The position numbers and the translations under genes were made by a program. Shown here one piece after another: positions 28,031-37,978 of a DNA stretch of 64,000 nt (position 1 is its first letter; every line of letters begins with the position of its first letter). Source of the DNA: Streptomyces sp. RKAG293 (GTDB lineage Bacteria > Actinomycetota > Actinomycetes > Streptomycetales > Streptomycetaceae). Under the pieces are notes generated by a model. It ran no database searches, had not been told where the DNA came from, and worked only from the letters and a program-made list of their open reading frames with translations. The stretch covers positions 2,672,501 through 2,736,500 of the forward strand of contig NZ_JAJOZB010000001.1 of NCBI RefSeq assembly GCF_023701745.1. The letters are read 5' to 3'.

Positions 28031-29447
28031 TCGGCACGTTGGAGGCGGCCGTCCCGTCGAGGCCGAAGGTGGTGAACGACGTTCTGGCCGGCAGGGGGTA
28101 GGGCTCCTTGCCGGTCAGTGCGTTGAGGATGACGGCGGAGCGCCAGGCGACGAGGCCGAGGTCGGGGGCGCCGACGCCGTGGGTGTGGCGGTTGGCGTGC
28201 TGGATGTGGACGGCGCCGCTGATGGACGGGTCGAGGGCGAGCCGGTGGTCGGCGTCGATGCGTGGCCGGCCGGCGGCGTCGCGGCGCAGGTAGGGGTGGA
28301 GCGGGGCGAGCAGTTGGTCGATGGAGCGTTCGCGGTAGCCGGTGGCGAGGACGACGGCGCTGGTCTGGAGGCGGCTGCGGGTGCCTTGTTGTTCGTGTTC
28401 GAGGTGGAGTTCGATGCCGGTGCTGCCGAGGCGGCCGGCGGTGCGGACGGTGACGCCGGGGGTGAGGGTGGCGTCGGGCCAGCCGCCGTCGAGGGTGCGG
28501 CGGTAGAGCTCGTCGTGGATGGCGTTGATGGTGTCGTGGTCGATGCCTTTGTGGAGTTGCCACTGCTGGGGGACGAGTTGGTCGCGGACTGGTTCGGCGA
28601 GGCCGTGGAAGTAGCGGGTGTAGTCGGGGGTGAAGTGTTCGAGGCCGAGTTTGCTGTATTCCATGGGTGCGAAGGCGGGGGTGCGGGCGATCCAGGTGAG
28701 GCGTTCGCGGCCGGCGGGGCGGGCGCGCAGCAGGTCGAGGAAGACTTCGGCGCCGGACTGTCCTGATCCGACGACGGTGATGTGTTCGGTGGCGAGGAGC
28801 CGGGCGCGCTGGTTGACGTAGTCGCTGGAGTGGATGACGGGGACGGTGGGGGCTTCGGCGAGGGGTCGCAGGGGTTCGGGGACGTAGGGGCTGGTGCCGA
28901 TGCCGATGACGAGGTTGCGGGCGTGGGTGCGGCCGAGGGCTTCGGCTTCGCCGTTGCGGTCGAGGTGGGTGTGGTCGACCTCGAACAGGGCGCGGCCGGG
29001 GTTCCAGCGGACGGTGTCGACCTGTTGGCCGAAGTGGGTGGTGGTGAGGGTGTCGGCGACCCAGCGGCAGTAGGCGTCGTATTCGGCGCGGTGGATGTGG
29101 AAGCGCTCGGCGAAGTAGAAGGGGAAGAGGCGTTCGCGGGTTTTGAGGTAGGAGAGGAACGACCAGCGGCTGGCGGGGTCGGCGAGGGTGACGAGGTCGG
29201 CGAGGAACGGGACCTGGAGGGTGGCGCCGTCGATGAGCAGGCCGGGGTGCCATTGGAAGGAGGGCCGCTGGTCGTAGAAGGCGGCGGTGAGGTGGGGGAT
29301 GCCGTCGGCGAGGGCGGCGAGGGAGAGGTTGAAGGGGCCGATGCCGATGCCGAGGAGGTCGAGGGGTTCTTCGGGGGTGGCGGGTGCAGTGGGTTCGGCG
29401 GGTTCGGTGGCTTCGGTGGGTTGCGGGGTGGTGGGTGCTGTCGTCAT
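28002..29447 (-). CDS. FAD-dependent amine N-hydroxylase (DesB-like)
   Basis: The 481-residue flavoprotein belongs to the lysine N6-hydroxylase / ornithine N5-oxygenase family. It has an FAD-binding GIGIGPFNLSLAAL near residue 33, an NADPH-binding VVGSGQSGAEVF, and the family segment ATGYRERSIDQLL. The first 30 residues are Thr/Pro/Glu-rich linker. With the decarboxylase gene overlapping just upstream (ATGA), the likely substrate is the diamine that enzyme produces, by analogy with DesA and DesB making N-hydroxycadaverine for desferrioxamine. No acyltransferase or NIS synthetase follows; the next gene is convergent and overlaps the end by 29 bases. Confidence 0.88.
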   Translation of the reverse strand: MTTAPTTPQPTEATEPAEPTAPATPEEPLDLLGIGIGPFNLSLAALADGIPHLTAAFYDQRPSFQWHPGLLIDGATLQVPFLADLVTLADPASRWSFLSYLKTRERLFPFYFAERFHIHRAEYDAYCRWVADTLTTTHFGQQVDTVRWNPGRALFEVDHTHLDRNGEAEALGRTHARNLVIGIGTSPYVPEPLRPLAEAPTVPVIHSSDYVNQRARLLATEHITVVGSGQSGAEVFLDLLRARPAGRERLTWIARTPAFAPMEYSKLGLEHFTPDYTRYFHGLAEPVRDQLVPQQWQLHKGIDHDTINAIHDELYRRTLDGGWPDATLTPGVTVRTAGRLGSTGIELHLEHEQQGTRSRLQTSAVVLATGYRERSIDQLLAPLHPYLRRDAAGRPRIDADHRLALDPSISGAVHIQHANRHTHGVGAPDLGLVAWRSAVILNALTGKEPYPLPARTSFTTFGLDGTAASNVPTRTAALRRG

Positions 29448-30832
29448 CGGGCCGTGGTGCCTTCCGTGGTGAGGTGCAGGAGCGCTGTGAGGTCGGCGGG
29501 CCGGGTGTGCGGGTTGAGCAGGGTGGCTTTGAGCCAGAGGCGTCCGTCGGCGTGGGCGCGGCCGAGTACGGCGTGGCCGTCGTGCAGGAGGCGGCGGCGG
29601 ACGGCGGCGACGTGGGTGTCGTCGGCGTCGGTGGGGCGGAACAGGACGGTGCTGATCTCGGGGCGGCCGCGCAGGGTGAGGGCGGGGTGGGCGTCGATGA
29701 GGTCGGCGAGGTGCTGGGCCTGGTCGCAGACGGTGTCGATGAGGGCGCCGAGTCCTTCGCGGCCGAGCGCGCGGAGGGTGACGGCGATCTTGAAGACGTC
29801 GGGGCGGCGGGTGGTGCGCAGTGAGCGGCCGAGGAGGTCGGGCAGGCCCGCTTCGGTGTCGTCGTCGGCGTTGAGGTAGTCGGCCTGGTGGTTGAGCGGC
29901 CGCAGTGCGGTGGTGTCTCGTACGGCGAGCAGGCCGGCGGCGATGGGCTGCCAGCCGAGTTTGTGCAGGTCGAGGGTGACGGAGTCGGCGAACGGCAGGC
30001 CGTCGAGGCGGTGTGCTTCGCGGTCGCTGAAGAGCAGGGGTCCGCCGTAGGCGGCGTCGATGTGGAGTTCGGCGCCGTGGGCGGCGGTGTGGTGGGCGAT
30101 CTCGGGGAGCGGGTCGATGGCGCCGGTGTCGGTGGTTCCGGCGGTCGCGACGACGAGGACGGGGCCGGGGTCGCCGAGCTCGCCGAGGGCGGTGTGGAGG
30201 GTGGCGGGGTCGAGGGTGCCGGCGGGGGTGGGCAGGACGTGGGCCGGCGGCAGGCCCAGGAGCCAGATGGCGCGCTGGATGCTGTGGTGGGCGTTGGCTC
30301 CGCAGACGACCCGCAGGGCGGGGGCGCCGGGGTGGCGTTCGCGGGCGAGCAGCAGGGCGAGGTGGTTGGACTCGGTGCCGCCGCTGGTGACGAGGGCGTC
30401 GGGGGCGCGGTGGCCGGGGTAGACGAGGGCGGCGAGGGCGGCGGTGGTCTCGGCTTCGAGGGCGCTGGCGGCGGGTGCCTGGTCCCAGGAGTCGAGGGAC
30501 TGGTTGAGGGCGCTGGTGGCGAGGTCCGCGGCGACGGCGAGGGCCAGCGGCGGACAGTGCAGATGGGCGACGCAGCGCGGGTGGGCGGGGTCGGCGGCTC
30601 CGGCGGCGAGGGCGTGGACGAGGGTGCGCAGGGCGTGTTCGGCGCCGGTTCCGGTGTGCGGGATGGCGGGGGCGCACGCGTCGCGTACGTGCCGGGCGAC
30701 GGTGTCGGGGCCGCCGGCGGGGAGGGGTCCGCCGCGGGCGGTGGCGCCGGCGGTCAGTGCGTCGAGGACGGTGTCCAGCAGGGGGCGCAGGTGGCCGGGT
30801 CCTGTGATCCCTCCGGCGAGCTGGGGTGGCAT
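29444..30832 (-). CDS. PLP-dependent decarboxylase (DesA-like)
   Basis: The 462-residue enzyme belongs to the group II pyridoxal-phosphate decarboxylases (lysine / diaminobutyrate / aromatic type). PLP signatures are present: TSGGTESNHLALLLAR, the stacking histidine in CGANAHHSIQRA, DAAYGGPLLF and the Schiff-base lysine in LDLHKLGW. It resembles siderophore DesA proteins, which turn lysine into cadaverine. I chose the ATG at 30832, with AAGGGG 9 bases upstream. It overlaps the hydroxylase start by 4 bases, so the two are translationally coupled. No iron box (TTAGGTTAGG type) was found upstream, so iron control is not shown. Confidence 0.87.
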   Translation of the reverse strand: MPPQLAGGITGPGHLRPLLDTVLDALTAGATARGGPLPAGGPDTVARHVRDACAPAIPHTGTGAEHALRTLVHALAAGAADPAHPRCVAHLHCPPLALAVAADLATSALNQSLDSWDQAPAASALEAETTAALAALVYPGHRAPDALVTSGGTESNHLALLLARERHPGAPALRVVCGANAHHSIQRAIWLLGLPPAHVLPTPAGTLDPATLHTALGELGDPGPVLVVATAGTTDTGAIDPLPEIAHHTAAHGAELHIDAAYGGPLLFSDREAHRLDGLPFADSVTLDLHKLGWQPIAAGLLAVRDTTALRPLNHQADYLNADDDTEAGLPDLLGRSLRTTRRPDVFKIAVTLRALGREGLGALIDTVCDQAQHLADLIDAHPALTLRGRPEISTVLFRPTDADDTHVAAVRRRLLHDGHAVLGRAHADGRLWLKATLLNPHTRPADLTALLHLTTEGTTAR

Positions 30833-31009
30833 GGGGTGGCCCCTTCGCGGTCGCTGCCTGTCGGGCGGGCGGTTCCGCCCGGTGTGCTCAACGAGAGCCA
30901 CCAGTCAGGGGTATTGCGGGGCCGGTACGGAGGATCAGATTCCGGCCGTGCGGGGGTGGTCGGGCGGGGGTGTTCGGGGTGTCCGGTGCGTTGACGGCAC
31001 GGCGTGGCG

Positions 31010-31040
31010 CAGGGTGCCCGCCCGGCCGGCGGGCACCCTG
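31010..31040 (-). terminator. terminator after pepN
   Basis: A perfect 13-bp inverted repeat with a 5-base loop (31010-31022 with 31028-31040) lies 24 bases past the pepN stop codon. Confidence 0.75.
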
Positions 31041-31063
31041 GTGGAACGGTCCTGGGTCGGGGT

Positions 31064-33583
31064 CTAGCCGCGGACGGTGTCGTCGGCCGGCTCGGGGTAC
31101 GTCGCCCGGATCTTCAACGCCCGTTGCAGTTCGTGGAGTTGGTCGGCGAGCTGGCGGCGCAGCGCCGGCAGCGGGTTCGCGTCGCGCAGGCATTCGCCGC
31201 CGAGCCGCAGGGTGGACATGTCGGTGGCCGTGGTGGGGAAGGCGTGCCGGCCGGCGGCCGTGGCGAGGGCGGGGCCGCGGCGGGCGGCGACGGCGGTGGC
31301 CGCCGCGAAGTAGTGCGGCACGTACCCGTGCAGCAGATGGTGCTGTTCCGGCTGCCAGAACCCCTGGGCGGTGGCGGTGAACAGATAGACCGACAGGGAG
31401 TCGTCGCCGAACATCGACGTCCAGGCGGCGTGTTTGGCCTGCGGGTCGGGGAGGGCTGCGCGGCAGCGGGCGGCGCCCTCCTCGCCGGAGGCGCTGGGGT
31501 CGCGGGCGAGTTCCGCGGCGATGTCACCGGGGGTGGCGGCGCCGAGGACGGTGAGGCGGAGCAGCAGCTGCCAGCGCAGTTCGGGGTCGAGGGCGGGTCC
31601 GTCGGTGATCCGGCCGGCGGTGAGCCAGTCGCGCAGCCGGGCGGTGTCGCCCTCGGTGCCGGCGCAGTCGATGAGGGTGCGGGCGGCGCTGAGGTGCAGG
31701 GCGGCGTCGGCGCCGTGCAGGAACGTCCGGCAGACACCGGCGAGCAGGGTCAGGTCGGCGGTGCGGCGGGCGGGGCCGCGGTAGCGGTCGATGAGCTGGC
31801 CGCGGGTGAAGGCGAGGACGCCCTGGACGATGGCGGGGTCCGTCTCGGCGGGCAGGTGCCGCAGCACGAGGTCGAAGTAGTCGCCGGGCGGCAGTTCGCC
31901 GTCGCGCACCAGGTCGCGGGCGGCGTTCCAGACGACGGCGCGGGAGAGCGGGTCGGGCAGGCCGCTGAGGCATTCGGTGACGGTGGTCCACGACTGGTCG
32001 TCGAAGCGGATCTTGGTGTAGCTGAGGTCGCCGTCGTTGAGCAGCACCAGGTCGGGGCGGACGGGGCGGCCTTCGGGCAGCAGCGGGACGCGGGGGGCGG
32101 CGAGGTCCGCTTCGAGGCGTTCGCGCAGGACGAGCCGGCACGGGTCGGTCACGGCCCGGTCGTACAGGCCGACGTTGATGTGGTGCGGGCGGCTGCCGGT
32201 GCGGGCGATGAACGGTGCGGCGGGGCCGTCGAAGTGCGGCTGGAGGGTGTCGACGCCGGTGGTGCGCAGCCACTGCGCGGCCCATTTGCGGACGTCGCGG
32301 TCGGTGGCGCCGGCGAGGGACTCGATGAAGTCGTCGAGGGTGGCGTTGCCGAAGCGGTGCCGGGCCATGTGGTCGTTGACGCCCGCGAGGAAGTCCCTGG
32401 TGCCGAGCCAGGCGACGAGCTGCCGCAGTGCGGAGGCGCCCTTCGCGTAGGAGATGCCGTCGAAGTTCAGCATCGCGGAGGCGGTGTCGGGGACGGCTTC
32501 GGGGGCGACGGGGTGGGTGGAGGGGCGCTGGTCGGCGTCGTAGCCGTAGATCTTGCGGGCGATGGCGAAGTCGGTCCAGGTGCTGGTGAAGCCGGTGGCT
32601 TCGGCGAGCACCTGGTAGCCGAGGTACTCGGCGAAGGACTCGTTGAGCCAGATGTCGTCCCACCAGCGCAGGGTGACGAGGTCGCCGAACCACATGTGGG
32701 CCATTTCGTGGGCGATGACGACGGCCCGGCTCTGGCGTTCGGTGTGGGTGACGGCGGAGCGGTAGACGTATTCGTCGCGGAAGGTGACGAGGCCGGGGTT
32801 CTCCATGGCGCCCCAGTTGAGTTCCGGGACGAACGCCTGGTCGTAGGAGTCGAAGGCGTAGGGCTCGTCGAAGATCTCGTGGTAGCGGTCGAAGCAGCGG
32901 CGGGTGGTGTCGAGGAGTTCGGCCGCGTTGCTCTCCAGGTACGGTCCCAGGCTCTTGCGGGCGTGCAGGCCGAAGGGCAGTCCCGCGTGTTCGGTGCGGA
33001 TGCTGTGCCAGGGGCCCGCGGCGACCGCGAGGAGGTAGGTGCTGATGGGTGGCGTCGTGGCGAGCTGCCAGTGCCCTTCGCCGGTGCTGGTGCGCTGCGC
33101 TATGCCGTTGCCGAGGACGGTCCAGGCGGGCGGGGCGGTGACGGTGACGTCGAAGACGGCCTTGAGGTCGGGCTGGTCGAACGTGGCGGCGAACGCGGGG
33201 CTGTGGTCGAGGCCGAGCTGGGAGTACGTGTAGACCTCGCCGTCGGCGGGATCGGTGAAGCGGTGCATGCCTTCGCCGGTGCGGGAGTAGTGCATGTCCG
33301 CGTCGATCCGCAGTTCGTTGCCGGCCCGCAGCCCGGTGAGCGGGAGCCGGCCGTCGTCCAGGGTGCCGGGGTCGAGCGCGTGGCCGTTGAGTGCGGCGCT
33401 GTGCAGTGCGGCGGGCCTGAGGTCGATGAAGGTGGCGGCGCCGGCTTCGCGCGCGCTGAAGCGGATCACCGTGGTGGAGCGGAAGGTCGCGTCGCCGCGG
33501 GTGAGGTCCAGGTGGATCGCGTAATGGTGCACGTCGATCAGGCGGGCGCGGGTCTCGGCCTCGGCGCGAGTCAGGGCTGGCAT
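31064..33583 (-). CDS. pepN: aminopeptidase N
   Basis: The 839-residue M1 zinc metallopeptidase removes N-terminal amino acids in the cytoplasm. It carries the exopeptidase motif GAMEN (in NWGAMENPGLVTF) and the zinc site HEMAHMWFGDLVTLRWWDDI followed by NESFAEYLG, which supplies the third ligand. A long ERAP1-like helical C-terminal region completes it. The usual actinobacterial length is about 850, so it is intact. The start is placed at MPALTRAEAE (33583); an ATG three codons upstream is possible. It is followed by a good terminator and lies upstream of the decarboxylase gene. Confidence 0.94.
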   Translation of the reverse strand: MPALTRAEAETRARLIDVHHYAIHLDLTRGDATFRSTTVIRFSAREAGAATFIDLRPAALHSAALNGHALDPGTLDDGRLPLTGLRAGNELRIDADMHYSRTGEGMHRFTDPADGEVYTYSQLGLDHSPAFAATFDQPDLKAVFDVTVTAPPAWTVLGNGIAQRTSTGEGHWQLATTPPISTYLLAVAAGPWHSIRTEHAGLPFGLHARKSLGPYLESNAAELLDTTRRCFDRYHEIFDEPYAFDSYDQAFVPELNWGAMENPGLVTFRDEYVYRSAVTHTERQSRAVVIAHEMAHMWFGDLVTLRWWDDIWLNESFAEYLGYQVLAEATGFTSTWTDFAIARKIYGYDADQRPSTHPVAPEAVPDTASAMLNFDGISYAKGASALRQLVAWLGTRDFLAGVNDHMARHRFGNATLDDFIESLAGATDRDVRKWAAQWLRTTGVDTLQPHFDGPAAPFIARTGSRPHHINVGLYDRAVTDPCRLVLRERLEADLAAPRVPLLPEGRPVRPDLVLLNDGDLSYTKIRFDDQSWTTVTECLSGLPDPLSRAVVWNAARDLVRDGELPPGDYFDLVLRHLPAETDPAIVQGVLAFTRGQLIDRYRGPARRTADLTLLAGVCRTFLHGADAALHLSAARTLIDCAGTEGDTARLRDWLTAGRITDGPALDPELRWQLLLRLTVLGAATPGDIAAELARDPSASGEEGAARCRAALPDPQAKHAAWTSMFGDDSLSVYLFTATAQGFWQPEQHHLLHGYVPHYFAAATAVAARRGPALATAAGRHAFPTTATDMSTLRLGGECLRDANPLPALRRQLADQLHELQRALKIRATYPEPADDTVRG

Positions 33584-33615
33584 GCCGGACATGCTGCCGT
33601 ACGGGTGCCCGCAGG

Positions 33616-34530
33616 TCACGGCCCGGGGTGATCTGCTGTCTGGCGGGTGATCTTCCGTGGGTCGAGGTGGTCGGTGGACCAGCCGCCGGGGACGGTGCGG
33701 TACTGCTGTTCGCGGAAGCGTACGGGGGCGGCGCCGACCCGGCGGGTGAACAGCCGGCTGAAGTAGGCGGGGTCCTCGTAGCCGACGCGGCGGGCGACGG
33801 CGGCGACCGGCAGGTCGGTGGCGGCGAGGAGTTCCTTGGCACGGCCGAGCCGGATGCCGAGCAGGTAGTCCTTGGGGCTGCAGTCGGCGCTGCGGCGGAC
33901 CGCGGCGCGCAGTTCGGCCAGCGTCATGCCGTGCCGGGCGGCGTGTTCCGCGATGGTCAGCGGCAGGAACGCGTCGCGGGCGAGGGCGTCGAGCACCCGG
34001 TCGCCGTCGCCGGTGGTGTCGGCGCGGGCGCGGCGCAGGGCGACGAGGAGTTCATGGACGGCGGCGGAGCTCTCGACTTCGAGGAGTGGGTTTCCGGGGC
34101 GGGCGGCGCGGGCTATGCGGGCGATGACGGCGCGCGGTCCCGTGGTGTCGCTGAGCGGGACGATGGGCCGGTCGGGCTCGATGTAGCCGAGTTCGGTGTA
34201 GGTGGCGGCGGCGGGTCCGGTGAAGTCGACGAAGCTCTCGTCCCAGCCGCTGCCGGGGTGCGGCGCGTAGTGGTGCTCGGCGTCGGGGGTGAGCCACAGC
34301 AGGGTGGGCGCGGTGATCTCCACGGCGTCGCCGCCGCGGTGCCGGAACCAGCCGGAGCCGGCGCTGATGACGACGGCGACGTGGTGGTCGATGGTGCGCG
34401 GCCCGACGGTGGGCAGCGCTCCGTGCTGCATGCCGACGCCGAGGCATACGAGGCCGAGCCGGTGGTGGACCGGGTTCGGGGAGAAGTAGCGCATCCATGT
34501 GTGGAACATCGAGGACTGATCTTGGCTCAT
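33616..34530 (-). CDS. AraC-family transcriptional regulator
   Basis: The 304-residue regulator has an N-terminal cupin-like sensing domain (HHVAVVISAGSGWFRHRGGD) and a C-terminal double helix-turn-helix at about 195-290, with the AraC signature RLGRAKELLAATDLPVAAVA and VGYEDPAYFSRLFTRRVGAAP. Ligand-sensing AraC proteins usually control nearby sugar genes. Here the gene sits 61 bases after the GH101 glycosidase on the same strand, with a strong hairpin between, so it may sense a mucin-type sugar. That link is inferred from position. Confidence 0.9.
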   Translation of the reverse strand: MSQDQSSMFHTWMRYFSPNPVHHRLGLVCLGVGMQHGALPTVGPRTIDHHVAVVISAGSGWFRHRGGDAVEITAPTLLWLTPDAEHHYAPHPGSGWDESFVDFTGPAAATYTELGYIEPDRPIVPLSDTTGPRAVIARIARAARPGNPLLEVESSAAVHELLVALRRARADTTGDGDRVLDALARDAFLPLTIAEHAARHGMTLAELRAAVRRSADCSPKDYLLGIRLGRAKELLAATDLPVAAVARRVGYEDPAYFSRLFTRRVGAAPVRFREQQYRTVPGGWSTDHLDPRKITRQTADHPGP

Positions 34531-34544
34531 GGAGTGCGGTGCTG

Positions 34545-34580
34545 GCCAGGGGGTCGGGGCCGCGCCCCCGGCCCCCTGGC
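34545..34580 (-). terminator. terminator between GH101 and the AraC regulator
   Basis: A stem of about 15 pairs including one wobble pair (34545-34559 with 34566-34580) closes a 6-base loop. It directly follows the GH101 stop codon. Confidence 0.75.
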
Positions 34581-34591
34581 GGTTTGGGGTG

Positions 34592-37500
34592 TTATGCAGG
34601 GCCGAGGTCCGTGACGGTGAAGGTGTCGAGGGAGAACTCGGCGGTGCCGCTGTCGCCGGCCTTGCGCAGCCCCACCCAGGCGTCGCCGTCGGCGGGGGCG
34701 GTGAACTCGTAGCTGTGGGTGGCGGGCATCCGGGCGGCGGGCAGCACCGTCCGGGACAGTTCGGTGGTTTCCGGGCGGTCGGTGGCGGTGATCCAGGCGT
34801 ACTGGCCGGCTTCCTCGTTCTCGTAGCGGAACGTGACGCGGTAGCGGCGGCCGGGGGTGAAGCGGGCGGTGTGCGGGACGGTGCGGTAGATCAGCCCGTC
34901 GTTCTCGCCGCGGGACTTGAGGGACTGGGTGCCGTCGATGATGTCGTCGATCACCTTGCCGTTCCAGCCGGCCTGGGTGAACGGGGAGTGCCGCTGCGCG
35001 ATGTGGGTGCGCGGGTCGGTGACGTCGCCGGCGTCGCCCTTGACGAAGGCGCCCCAGCCCTGGGGAACGTTCTCGAAGTCCTCGTGGACGAGGGCGCCGG
35101 GGCTGCGGGTGGGGAGTGCGGCGACGACGCGGACGTTGTCGAAGGTGACGCGGGCCGTCCCCTCGTCGGCGCACAGGGCGAGGGTGACCGGGCCGCCGCC
35201 TTCGGGGACGGTGAACCAGGTGAACATCCGCTGCATGCGGGAGCCGTGCTTGCGGTCGGCGGCGACGTAGTTGCCCGCGGTGGAGGTGTCGGTCCAGTTG
35301 ACGGCGGTGACGCCGTCGGCGGTGCGGACCTCCAGGGCCGCCCGGCGCCGCTCCCCCGCGGTGGCGCCGATCTCGACCTGGACGGAGGCCGCGTAGCTGC
35401 CGGGCCGCAGCCGCGACAGGCGCTGGCCGACGAAGGCGGCGGGGCCGGCGCCGATGACGAGTTCGTAGTCGCCGATCGGGTTGCGGACGACGGTCGCCGG
35501 CCCGTTGACGTGCCAGTCGTCGAGCCGGCCGGAGTGGAAGCCGGGGTCGTGGATCGCGGTGCCCTCGCCCCAGCCGGGGGCGGCCTGGCGGGGCGCCTGG
35601 TCGCGGTAGAGGACGTAGGGCTGTCCGGCGTCGGCGGTCACGGTGACGGAGCCGGCCCGGACCGGCAGGTCGCCTGCGAAGCGGCGGCCCTGGTCGGTGA
35701 GGCGGTAGAGGCTGACGGTGCGGGCGGCCGCCCAGCCGGCCGGCAGCCGCCAGGTGGAGGCGCCGCCCGCCGGGTTGTAGTGGTAGAGCTTCGGCGGGTT
35801 CTTGGCCTGCCGCGGCTCCCAGGGCAGCAGGTAGCTGCCGCCGCGGTAGACGGTGCGGCCGTCGGTGGTGATGGTCTTCGTGCCGTCGGCGTCGGTCACC
35901 GAGGTGGCGGTGGGTCCGGAGAAGGTGATCTCGTGGTCGGTCCAGGTGCTGATCGGGTACGCCTGGAGGTACTTGGCGGGCAGGTTCTCCGTCCAGACGG
36001 TGCGGTAGAAGGCGTTCCAGTCGGTTTTGCCGACCCAGCCCTCGAAGGTGCCGAGCTTGGCGGTGCCCAGCAGCGGCCACTTGTCGGCGAAGACGTCCTT
36101 CTGGTGGTGTCGCACCATGCGGATGAGCTGGGAGTTGATGCCGCGCGAGGTGTCGCCGCCGTAGTCGGTCTCGTTGGCCCAGTGCGACCACAGGGAGGAG
36201 CGCTCCAGGCCGTGGCCCCATTCGCTGGTGACGGTCCAGCCCTGGGCGCGCAGGTGCCGCTGGAGCCGGTCGGAGGTCCAGCCCGACTCGCGGAACACGT
36301 CGAGGTAGATGGTGTTGAGCGCCGGGTGGGTCTCGTCGCGCAGCTGCTGGAAGCGGGCGGCGATGTCGCCGCTGATCAGGTCGCGGCGGGCGTTGATGCG
36401 GTAGGACTGGTCGAGCCAGTCCCACTGCTTGTCGGTCTTGTCGACGAGCTGGTCGGAGAAGGCGTTGGCCACCGGGTACGACTCGGTGGCGTTGACGTGG
36501 ACGGCGAAGTCGCTGTTCCAGCGGGCGCCGCGGGCGACGAGGGTGTTGAGGTCGGCGAGGCCGCCCGCGCGCCGGTTGTAGTTGCCGCCGTAGTCGGGGT
36601 GCGCGGAGTCGTGGCCCTCGGACTGGTAGCCCTTGAGGAGGGTGAACTGCCGCAGCCCGTCGGTGGCCAGCGAGATCCGCTTGACGTTGTCGAGGGTGGC
36701 CAGGAACGGGTTGGTGGCCTGGCTGGCGAAGTTGAACGGGATGTGCGGGACGACCCGCAGGTGCTGGGTGTCGGCGCCGAGCGGGGTGACGGCGATGTCC
36801 CGCAGCGCGATCGCCGCGTCCTGCCAGTCGGTCTTCCCGTCGCCGTTGCGGTCCCGGGTGACGATGACCTTGGCGTACGGCAGCGGCTCGGTGTCGGTGG
36901 TGGCGGCGCCGGCGGCCCGGTGCGTCCACTGGCCGGGCGCCAGCCCGGCTTCGATCCAGCCGTCGGCGGCCAGCGTCTGCCGCTGGAAGCGGCCGTTCTC
37001 CCAGGTGGTGCCCTGGGCGCCGACCGGCTTGTCGTAGACGGTGTTGCTCTCGATCGCGGCGCCGAGCGCGTCGGTGGCGACGACCGCGTAGGCGCAGCCG
37101 GTGGCCGCCGCCTCGGCGGGTGTGGTGGCGGTGACGCGGACCAGGGTGTCGCCGCTGGTGGCCTTGTCGAGCTGCAGCTTCGCGGCGAGCAGGGTGGCCC
37201 CCGGCTGGTCGCTGCGTACGCTCAGCAGCCGCAGCCCGGGGATCTGCAGGGTGCCCACGCGCAGGCTGTCGGTGTCGGCGACGGCGGTGACACGGAATTC
37301 GGCGGTCCAGCCGTCGACGGTGATCTGCGCCTCGATACGGGTCCCGCCGTCGAAGGCGAGGGTGTACGTGACGCGGTCGGCGCGGACGGTGCTGGTGACC
37401 CGCGGGGTGTGGGCGGCGCCGTCGATGAGGAGGGTGCTCGCGGGGCGGGCGCGCCGTGGATGACGGCGCCGGTGCCGCGGTCGGTGTAGGAGGCGATGCC

Positions 37501-37689
37501 GGGGAAGGCGGTGTGGACGCGGACGTCCAGGTGCGCGGAGCGGATCACCGCTTGGCCCGCGGCGGCCGTCGCGGCGGCGGCGCTTCCCTGTCCGGGGACG
37601 AGCGCCGCGGCCAGTCCGGCGGCCGCGGTGGAGAGCACCACCGCGCGGCGGCTGGGACCGGCTTCCATGCTGGTGTCGGGGGCGGACAT
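34592..37689 (-). pseudogene. GH101 endo-alpha-N-acetylgalactosaminidase, frameshifted
   Basis: Read across one frame change this encodes about 1032 residues of a family 101 glycoside hydrolase, which releases the Gal-GalNAc core from O-glycoproteins. The first part (from ATG 37689, GAGGAG 5 bases upstream) gives a Tat signal with SRRAVVLSTAAAGLAAAL. After TGAVIHG the frame is lost. The next frame then continues from STLLIDGAAHTPRV through the whole catalytic domain (likely nucleophile in YLDVFRESGWTS, acid/base Glu in VTSEWGHG) and C-terminal carbohydrate-binding modules. The total length is one base short of in-frame. The break maps to a C-run around 37441-37446. All other parts look intact. 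Confidence 0.85.
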
Positions 37690-37731
37690 CGCACTCCTCA
37701 CTACGGCATCACTACGGCATCGTCACGGCAT
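37690..37731. repeat. 11-bp direct repeats before the GH101 start
   Basis: Two perfect 11-bp copies of CACTACGGCAT (37699-37709 and 37710-37720) are followed by a diverged third copy (37721-37731). They lie right upstream of the GH101 ribosome binding site, spaced one helical turn apart, as expected for an operator or a recent slip duplication. Confidence 0.6.
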
Positions 37732-37978
37732 GGCGGTGCTGCTGGACGCACCGCCGGTTGCCGTGGGCCGCACGGCCGGTGGCTGCCGGCTGTACAGCTG
37801 CTTCACGGGTGGATCGCCCTTCACCTTGCGTCCCGGGGACCCGGCGCGCCCATGGACAAAGGTGCGCCGGTGTTGGACTCCTGGGTCGGGCGGGATCAGC
37901 CGCGCGGCACCGCGCGGAGCGTGACCTTGGCCGCGACGGCCGGCCCCGGGTGCCGGACCGCCCACCCGGGCAGGCTGT

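Noticed and set aside
29888..30994. Gly/Val/Glu-rich plus-strand frame opposite the decarboxylase
   Set aside because: Glycine-heavy shadow of the decarboxylase gene; the minus-strand gene has PLP motifs and an overlapping partner.
30833..31063. Iron-box (DmdR/IdeR) search upstream of the des-like pair
   Set aside because: No TTAGGTTAGG-type palindrome was found; only the pepN terminator and a GC hairpin are present.
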